From Tetrapyrgos nigripes (Eukaryota > Basidiomycota > Agaricomycetes > Agaricales > Campanellaceae), in assembly GCA_013368315.1 (NCBI GenBank), contig JAACJM010000005.1, forward strand, positions 310,001 to 374,000: a DNA stretch of 64,000 bases, written 5' to 3'. This document shows, in pieces, positions 56,267-64,000 of this stretch (position 1 is the first letter of the stretch; every line of letters starts with the position of its first letter). Under the pieces are notes generated by a model. It saw nothing but the letters and a program-made list of their open reading frames with translations. It ran no database searches and had not been told where the DNA came from. A program made the translations under genes and the position numbers.

Positions 56267-58711
56267 ATGAGGCTCTCAACTGCATTTCTATTTCGCCCTT
56301 TGCTCATCGCTGTCCTCGTCGGATCGATTGCTATCCATGCTCAATACGCTTCCGGCCAGTGGTCTTTGGGTTCGTTATCACGCGTCTATCCACTTTGATC
56401 AAGCGCCTAATAATAAGACTTTTCTCCCGCTTGCAGACATTCAGGAGTCAGTGCACTCGAGCTCGCCGTCGTATCTGAGACGACTGTGATGATCTTCGAT
56501 AAAGTGTAGGTGGTTCCTTCCTGGGTTTGCAGTAAGTCGAATCATTGATGGATATATTAATACTATTGACACAGTGAACACAACCCCCTCCAAACCAACG
56601 GCCATGTTGCTTGGGGTGCTGAACTGAACCTCGTCACTAGAACAGTTCGTCCTTTGAACCCTGCCAGCAACACTTGGTGCGGCACTGGGAGCTTCTTGTC
56701 CAATGGGACTATGGTCAGCTCTGGGGGTACTCCTGTGCTAATCGTACCCATCGGTAATATTTCTGAGCTATTCCGTCCATGCATCATCCTTTCTGAATGC
56801 CTTTTACAGGGGAAAATGGCTTGGCTGCGATCCGTTTGTTTGATCCCTGTGAAGATGGAAAGTGTGATGTCTTTGAAGACCAGCGTGTACGCCGGATGGG
56901 TTCATTAAGGTGGTATCCTTCGTCCGTCAGTCCTTTCCCAACCATTTAACCGAAGTTAATGAATACTTATGCATCTGCATCTGCAGGTTCGACTTGAAGA
57001 TGGGTCCGTGCTAGTATTTGGGTGAGTCTATTCACGAGAAACGATCATTCGGTCGGAAGAGCAAGTACTGATCCATCAGCGGTTCCTGGGATACTGGGTA
57101 AGAAATAGCTCATTATTTGACTTGCAAAGTATCTAATATGATCATGAAAACATCAGGGCAATCGACAACTCGACCATCATCAACCCCACATACGAGTTTT
57201 ACCCTCCCAAGAACATACATGGTATGCTTTGTTTCCAGAGTTCCGTTTGGTGGTGCTTAATCCACGTAATCATTACACAGGTCACAACGGCACCCCAATT
57301 TACAGCCCATTCCTGCAGAATACTCTCATTGAACGAATAAACAAGTACGAAGTCTTCCTGGCATTCCCAATGGTGTTCGGATCAGGTAAATACATGATTT
57401 TGCAAATATTAAGAATATTGAGATACTCACTAGTGAGCATGATCGTATATAGTTCCCCACTCTCAGCTGGAGCCACTCTCCTCCCACTCACACCAGAAAA
57501 CAGCTACACACCTGAAGTCTTAATCTGCGGCGGATCTACACTTGATGATGACGCGGCGTTGTTCATGCCAGGAATACCGTCTTCACAATCTCCAGCATCG
57601 GACCAGTGCGTGAGGATGATACTCAACGAGGAAGGTATCGCTGCGGGATGGCAAGTCGAACATATGCCCGAGCCAAGGATTATGGTGGAACTCATCCTCC
57701 TTCCCGATGGTCGAGTGACGGTAGTGAATGGTGCGCAGACGGGTATTGCTGGATATGGATATGTACGTCTTTCCGTCGTCCCGTTATTCCAGTCGGGCTA
57801 TTCGTTTTGTTTTATACTGAAGTGCATACGCATACAGACGAAAGATCAAGTCGGCGAGGCTGACCAGGATCATCCAGCGCTTACACCTGCTCTTTATGAT
57901 CCCACTGCACCTCTTGGTGAACGATTCACTCAAGAAGGGCTTCCTACGTCGCCGATTCCGAGACTGTATCATTCTACGTCGAGTTTGACTCCAAACGGGA
58001 CGGTTTTACTTGCTGGATCCAATCCGAATGGCGATGTGGAGACACGCCTCTATCCGACTGAGTATAGGTAAAGGAAACGTTGAAGTGCAAATGCAAAAAT
58101 GGAAGAGGAAGCTTACAATGATCTTGCTAGGTTGGAATGGCTATCTCCACCGTATATGGAGAAGCCTCGTCCCACCTATACTGGCCTGCCCAAAACCTTG
58201 GACTACAACGCCAAGATCACATTTGACGTTGATCTTCCTACAGGAGCGGAGAATGTTTCTGGTAAGCTGCCCACTACTAGAGAGGAATAAAATTAGGTCC
58301 TCACTCACCTCCTACAGTCGTCATCATGGACTTTGGTTTCGCCACGCACGGTGTACACATGGACCAACGTCTTGTTGGCCTCGTATCAGAACTCTCTCAC
58401 CACAAGATGAAACTGACTGTTACAGGTTCCCCATCTCCGACCATCTACTCTCCGGGACCAGCCTTTGTATTCGTCCTTGCTGATGGCGTACCCAGTTTCG
58501 GGGCGAAGACTTTGATTGGTACTGGTGCTCAGCCGCCTCTGGATGAAGATGCTCTTGCCAAGTGAGTGAATTTTTGTAGCTAAATTCGAGTACTGTAACA
58601 CTCACCCTTCGATTATATAGTGTCCTTTCCTCCCCACCACTCTACTGGGACGAATGGACCGCTGCTCATCCTGGAGAACCCGTCCCAGCACCTTCTGCTA
58701 CATCTGCTTGA
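56267..58711 (+). pseudogene. Glyoxal oxidase copy 8, frameshifted
   Basis: The signal peptide (MRLSTAFLFRPLLIAVLVGS) and most exons are recognisable, but exon 1 lacks 10 bp before its donor (near 56,369; WSLG instead of WSLVQDG). This shifts the frame of exon 2. A second deletion of about 90-100 bp near 57,329 removes the NHFPIVITLPDGN-to-FDWK region and changes frame. Downstream exons from 57,454, including RLYHS and FATHGVHMDQR, remain open. Its intron before TKDQVGEADQDHP is nearly the same as in copy 4. Confidence 0.85.
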
Positions 58712-59600
58712 TTTCTTTGGGGCTGTTTCTTCAGCCTTGTAGATGTGTAACGCTCTATCAATCACAATGTACTCATCTCATACTAGCTGTAATCCTAAGG
58801 TTGCTTTTGTTACTGTAGAAGATTTAAGGTGGACGCCGCGGTTCTAGACCCATGAGTTGGTTCTCTCGCTGCGAATTAGCCTGTCTGAATCCTTCCGGTG
58901 CTGACACGGTCCGTGGTAGCTGTAATGGAGTCGTAGAACTGCTCAAACAGAATGCCAGCCCAATACTATCCATGTGCAAATATATTTTCATTACTGTACT
59001 TAGTACTTACATTCAATAGAGTTTTGTTGACCCCTATTCGTGGTCTACACTGAGGATTGCGAGTCCTATTTATACGACGAGTCTTAGTTTGCACTTTTGA
59101 ATCCCGGGAAAATATCCCTTTCTGGTAACACGACAGCCTACTCGTAATCAAGCGCGCTTCTCTTTTCAAGCTTTTGTCAACCAACGAACCAGTGCCCAGC
59201 CTGAGTCCATGGCCCACATCTACCTGTTCAGAGTCAATACTTCAATTGATTTTTGGAACCGGTGGACGATTTCAACATAGCCACACAGCAAACGATGGGT
59301 CTATAAGAACGAGGCCCTTTTAAGGGACTCATAACTTTACGCTGGATTGTAGACGGCAGGCTTCGGCGGTAAGCATCTCAGTGCTTCAGGTCCTGTGACT
59401 ACTCTGAGATTGATATATAAGAATTAAGTGCATTAGATTGTAATTTCCAAGGAGGAGGAGGAGTGTATTACCCGGGCTAGGACCATATATGAAGAGCTGT
59501 GAACCCGTGCCTTCGACACGATGACTCGCTATCGCTCGCACCTGCCTACAGCACGGATTCACAGCTCGCCGGGGCTGCGCCCCTGGACCCTGCTCACTCA
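58712..59600. other. End of the oxidase array, no gene
   Basis: The last array-related segment (TTGTTACTGTAGAAG, about 58.81 kb) is followed by unique sequence without supported genes. A GAGGAGGAGGAG tract lies at about 59,451. Confidence 0.5.
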
Positions 59601-59619
59601 GCTGGCACCTCAATATATA

Positions 59620-60705
59620 GAGGAGCGAAAAGGACTGACATCAGTGGTACAGCACGAGAGACACAGATATCCTCGTTCGCTTCCACGATAGGCAGCGAGA
59701 ATGGCGATGTTTACTGTGGACATCGTTAAGGCCACTGCAGCGGACCTAGCATATCGTTCTTAGGTGCTGGAAAGTTTGGAAAGGATAGGGACTCACACTA
59801 AATTCCTTGAGGCAACTTCTCGGATTCATTAACTGGCGAGGTTGATTTTTATGAGCGGCCAAAAGAATAGGCTTGTAAACAGCAGCGTGATGAATCTGGT
59901 TCCATTAATGAGTAAATACAAAAATATCAGATGGAAGAATACTCGCAAATCGTAGGTCAGGACAGTTATCGATGAATAGGGTTGCAACCCGATGAAGCAG
60001 AAGCCAGTGTCTTGGATAATGTAGTCGAGTCGGCCCATGAAAGCGATGGCGGCGACAACTGCATAAAGACAGATGGTTCCCATTCTAAGAAGATACACTG
60101 GTGACCTAAAGCGCTTTCTCTTGTGAGCCGCATTCCACACATAGTGCACTTTCTCAACTAAAGGCAATGATTAGTGAGAGAGAACTACTAGCATCACTGT
60201 GACAACGAACTTAGGAAGATGTAAAGGAAAGCTTTTGATGTTGCATAGGAAAAGATGCAAGTGAAGATAGCCGCCGTACACACGGACAGGGTTTCCAGTC
60301 TAATTCCGAAGATCAAAACACCACCTAAAGAAGGTCGATGAAGGTTAGTACCGGACTATGAACTGATAAAGTAAAGGCGCAACTAATAAACGTGAAAATC
60401 CACGAGTCAACAAACACGGCAAAGTTGAGCCATCTGATCCACCGTTACTTGACGCCAATTTTCAGTGGGTATGCGGTGTGCTATGCAGACCGAGATGGTG
60501 GTGAGCCCTGTACAACAAGAGAAGATACATTAGTTGAAGCCAGTCCGAGTGAAGTCCTTACGCACGCACCAATGAAATAAATGATACTAATAAGACCTTG
60601 CAAACCCGGAGAAGGAAAATGGAGGCCAGTCGTCATAATGTAGGGGGAACGGTTGCTGGTTTTCATAGAGGCCAATAAAGAGAAGATAGGAAAAGGGTCG
60701 ATCAA
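59620..60705 (-). pseudogene. Basidiomycete multi-pass membrane protein, copy B, damaged
   Basis: A paralogue of the sequence at 37.5-38.6 kb, same strand. It retains CIFSYATSKAFLYIFLS (about 60,260-60,210). Then comes a long open stretch from VEKVHYVWNAAHKRKRFRSP through YLLRMGTICLYAVVAAIAFM, LRVFFHLIFLYLLIN and FITLLFTSLFFWPLI (60,160-59,840). Double stops (TAA TGA) fall at the same place where copy A has TAG. Then REVASRNLV and AAVALTMSTVNIAILAAYRG follow, and the match ends near 59,620. A possible N-terminal exon is at 60,705-60,481. Function unknown. Confidence 0.55.
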
Positions 60706-61147
60706 TCAAAGTGAGACTCTAGAGTCCGTACGCGACGTTGTACCTCGAGGGTCTCAGATGGTACTACTGCTTATCCGAAGATCTCTTTCTGAGTCTCCCG
60801 TCATCGACTAGGAGGTAAAACGATGCCTTGGATTCGGAGTAGCGCTGAAGGAATCATCATGTTGGATAGGATGCAGTCACTCTTTCACACCCCGGAAGCA
60901 TCTGGGCCATCTGTTGTGTCCAGCGCAACCTTCAAGTCGAAGTCAAAATTCCTGGAATAGATAAAGCACACAGTATCGATGAATTAGACGGGTATGTACT
61001 ATAATACATTGCCAGGCTGAAGCTTCTTTGTAACAAAGTATGTAGTCTGTGAGGTAGACCGGTCAGCTCCTACCCACAAGGGAAAAAACAAAGTGGTCGG
61101 CACGCACTTGTGTGATGGTCACCTTCCTCTCTTCATTAGTCCGTCCT
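60706..61147. other. Intergenic, no gene seen
   Basis: Nothing supported between the membrane-protein relic and the Hikeshi stop codon. Confidence 0.5.
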
Positions 61148-61814
61148 TCACTCGTCCCTCTCCAAAAACGCAATCCCACTATTCTTAATCTTCGTCATAA
61201 ACCCCTCATACCACTTCACAATCAACCCCATCGGTACCGGAACATCCGGAGACATGGGTCCTCCACCACCCGTAAACCCAGCGAGGTAGTTGAACAGATT
61301 CTTCACAATCTTCTCAGCTAGCACTGTAGTATCTCTCGAAGGATCTTGGTTGAGCTTGCTGACGGAAGCCGGCAGCGTAGCTATCTGAGCAGCGATTTGG
61401 TCTAGAGGCTCGACTGATAAGCCGAGGATGGCTGTTATATCAGTAGGGAGACTTGCTTCGGTCGTTTGGCCGTTACCAAAGGCATCGTATGTCGTGGAAG
61501 AGGTGTAGCTGCCTCTTAGACGGAAGATGGCAGAGGGTTTGTCGTTGGATAACCTATCATAGTGTCATAGTTTTAGTCAGAAATGAAGGCAAGCTTTCTG
61601 AAAAGACTCACATTCCGAGTAACTGGAAACCTTTTCCTGGCCAGTGAAAATGGACTGTTGCACCGTATCCTTGTGGAAAAGGCATGGTTCCTATTAGAAA
61701 TACACAGACATGGTTTATCGTGCTCGCGTTGGGTAATTCGAAAAGGGCATGGGTTTCATCGACTTGTTGGAGATTTGTCTGTAAAAGACGACCTGCGACG
61801 AGGCATCCAAACAT
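61148..61814 (-). CDS. Hikeshi/Opi10-family Hsp70 nuclear import carrier
   Basis: Exons 61814-61612 and 61553-61148 join in frame (LLGM-LSNDKPSAIF) to give 202 residues; the human protein has 197. The N-terminus MFGCLVAGRLLQTNLQQVDE is the family start. It is followed by NHVCVFLIGTMPFPQGYGAT, the conserved loop that in human Hikeshi contacts nucleoporin FG repeats. The C-terminal part has the family pattern ILGLSVEPLDQIAAQ, LAEKIVKNLFNYLAGF and VKWYEGFMTKIKNSG. The family carries Hsp70 into the nucleus on heat stress; the yeast member OPI10 was found through inositol regulation. An intact single-copy gene. Confidence 0.95.
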
Positions 61815-62210
61815 TTCTAGGATGGTTTAGACGAGTAGGGGGAGGATTTGAAGGGGTTTGATGATTGGAATGGAATGAAATCGGGACTGAGAGGCATGGA
61901 TCCAGAAAAGCTGCCTCATTCGGAAAGTTCTCCAATCTTCTAGACGCGTCACAGACTGGACTGCATTTTCAGGCTGACAGGGTTTAGGCGTAATATACAA
62001 GGATCTATGATACATTCTACATACTATTACAGGGATGACAGCACAATGACAGCAATGCAGCTAGTACTACAACAATAAATAGATATATTCCTTGAGTGCG
62101 AGATTGAGAACTATTACGGCTATGTAGATGCAAATGCAAGTTATTGGTAGTGATACAACTGTGTAACAGTGAACTAATGAACAGGCTCTATATGAGCCCT
62201 TCTAGAGGTT
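61815..62210. other. Short intergenic region
   Basis: Separates the 5' end of the Hikeshi gene from the 3' end of RTF1. No gene or clear motif is visible. Confidence 0.5.
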
Positions 62211-63968
62211 TTAAAAGTCACCCAAGTCGACCTCAATCGATTGGATCACCGACGCTTCAAAAGACTTTCCGTTGGGTGGTGCAGGCGAAGCAGTTTTACC
62301 TGCTTCAGCCTTTTTGGAAGGACTAGTTGGGTTGGGAGTTGAAGGCCTAGCAGAGACGATGAGTATGAGCACGAGACAGCTAAACTTGCCCACATACCTA
62401 GAAGAAGGCGTGATGGCATTAAACGTCCTCGGAATAGTCCTCAACCTCGCACTGGGATCCGTCGGGGTGGAAGTCCCACTATTCCCAGAAAGTGCAAGCT
62501 TCCTCTCCCTCCTCCTTCGTTCAGCTTCCATAATCTCCGCTCTCCGAATGGCCTCGGCATTAGCCTTGCGGTTCTTCTCACTCAACTTGGACAAGACATC
62601 GGTAGTGTCGTTGTTGGGTGTCGACGTCCCGTCAGTTCCATGTTGAGCGTCAAATTCTGCAATTTTACGGTCGATCTCTTCGACTTCTTTGTAATCTTGT
62701 CGACGAAGGGCAAGGATGCGTTCCTGGTTGAGCCGAGACCTTTCAAATGTTGCCCAGCCTGCGGGTCGGTGGGTGGAAAGGGCTTTCTTTCTTGCAAGCA
62801 TTTGGGTGAGGTCGCTCTGTCAAACCGTCAGTAAAAAGGTTTCAAGTCTTGGACCAAGAGATGCTAACCTCCGTCATTGGCTGAGTTTCCAGCCTCTGCA
62901 TCTGGTCTCGCTTCCGTTCCACTTGGTACTTGATCGGAATTTTAACCTGTTCCGCGATACAGACCTTGGTGAAACGGTCGTATTCACCCTGTTGCTTTCA
63001 TCAGCGCCGACACTTTCACAGATACAAAGACCACTAACCTCTGTGAAGGGAGAGTTTGAGACACGGTCAAGTGGGTACGCACGCACGGCTTTGCCATGCT
63101 TCAGTTCAGCATGTTTGTCAAAGGTAACACCGTCTTCTAATTTGTAGGGCTTTGAGTCGATGAGACCTAGGCAGCGCATCAGAATATTGCATGGGTAGTA
63201 GCGAATAGTCCCCTTACCTATGATTTCACAGACCCTGTAAACTGGCCCCGACTTTTCTTGCCCAATAAGGTATCTAACCCAGGCTCCTATGAGAATAATT
63301 TTCTGTCAATCTCAATCCATACAGCACTCCACGACACAAACGCACCTTTAACATACTCCTCAAACCAAGGCGCCATACAATGCTTAGCCAAATGCCCGCG
63401 AGTAAGTCGAACGTTTTCCAATTCCAACATCTTGACGGGCTCCTTGTCAGACACCGTAGATGACGAGGGCTTGCCGAGTAACTTGGCTTCACGTTCTTCT
63501 TCTTGCTCAGTCTTCGTGATGATCCCGTCTTCGTCTTCTTCGTCCGAGGTCTCCATGTCCATTGGAGACTCGGAACGTTCTCTCTTCGGCGAGCCACCGG
63601 AACCTCGGTTCTGGCAAGGAATCAGTGAGACATAGCTTGATAACCCCAGCAACCTCGACCACGTACTCGGTTTCTCTCGTCCTTGGCTTTTCTCCTCGCT
63701 TTTAACTCATCGAGCTTCCTGGTCTTCTCCTTGGTCGCCCCTCTAGCAGTGTGCTGACCTGGAAAAATAGAGAAACACGTCAGCTTCCGTGTAACAAGGA
63801 AGGAAGGAAACGAAACACGCACGTTTAGCAGCCTTTGCTACCCCATCCAACTCTGTCCTCTGAGCATTCACCATTTGTGAGATGGCTCGCTTGTCTTTGA
63901 TCTTTTGGACCTCCTCCATCCTTTGCGCCAAGATATCTTCGCGCTCGAATTCGGACATTTGCATAAGG
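62211..63968 (-). CDS. RTF1: Rtf1, Paf1-complex subunit with Plus-3 domain (5' end outside window)
   Basis: Eight exons are visible: 63968-63823, 63758-63667, 63610-63346, 63286-63218, 63166-63039, 62988-62869, 62816-62398 and 62346-62211. They join in frame for about 458 codons. The first visible exon begins at an acceptor (LMQMSEFEREDILAQRMEEV), so the N-terminal exons lie beyond 64,000. A charged coil and acidic stretch (METSDEEDEDG) come next. The Plus-3 domain follows: LTRGHLAKHCMAPWFEEYV, GAWVRYLIGQEKSGPVYRVC, LIDSKPYKLEDG, HGKAVRAYPLDRVSN. Plus-3 binds phosphorylated Spt5. The helical C-terminal half ends in VIQSIEVDLGDF. Rtf1 promotes H2B ubiquitylation and elongation by RNA polymerase II. 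Confidence 0.93.
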
Positions 63969-64000
63969 CTTCAGTGCAATAACCCGTCATAGGCACAGCG

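Noticed and set aside
1..64000. CRISPR array, bacterial operon or prophage features
   Set aside because: No regularly spaced repeats. Intron-rich genes and eukaryotic protein families throughout show a fungal nuclear sequence.
1..64000. tRNA or rRNA genes
   Set aside because: I saw no A-box/B-box pairs with a cloverleaf and no rRNA-like stretches when reading both strands, though a tRNA scan was not possible.

Overview
This looks like an Agaricomycete-type basidiomycete nuclear genome. Genes carry many short introns (about 50-70 nt, GT..AG). Housekeeping proteins are fungal (zuotin, Urm1, Hikeshi/Opi10, Rtf1). The mobile elements are of kinds common in mushroom-forming fungi (Tnp2/CACTA, hAT, Ty3/Gypsy retropepsin, Tc1/mariner). 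A family of secreted copper-radical (glyoxal) oxidases dominates the window. No search could be run, so the taxonomic call is inference.

Layout. 1-9.5 kb is a graveyard of transposon fragments: a Tnp2-type transposase, a broken hAT transposase, a Gypsy protease fragment and a short interstitial run of CCCTAA telomere-like repeats. 9.97-30.6 kb holds four glyoxal oxidase copies, all on the minus strand; copy 2 is dead, and two segmental repeats carry F-box-like pseudogenes. 31.9-35.0 kb is a single-copy core: ZUO1 and URM1 (head to head, 126 bp apart) and an isoprenylcysteine methyltransferase-like gene. 35-38.7 kb holds a short inverted-repeat element and a decayed membrane-protein gene. 39,098-42,716 is a 3.6 kb Tc1/mariner-like element. 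It has TA duplications and long inverted repeats, an apparently intact five-exon DD34E transposase, and a convergent, apparently intact four-exon passenger gene. 43.5-58.7 kb holds four more glyoxal oxidase copies, all on the plus strand; copy 8 is dead. 59-64 kb has a second decayed copy of the membrane-protein gene, then Hikeshi and RTF1, whose 5' end lies beyond the window.

The eight oxidase copies form two outward-pointing arms around the core. Some copies pair across the arms by shared intron structure (1 with 7, 2 with 5, 4 with 8), which suggests inverted duplication or exchange between arms. Six copies look able to make a secreted enzyme of about 600 residues. Each carries a signal peptide and the residues expected for the Cys-Tyr radical copper site. 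The family is known to oxidise aldehydes such as glyoxal and methylglyoxal and to supply extracellular H2O2 to peroxidases. A block at about 14.6-21.34 kb, containing dead copy 2, is strikingly poor in CpG, as expected from methylation- or RIP-like C-to-T decay.
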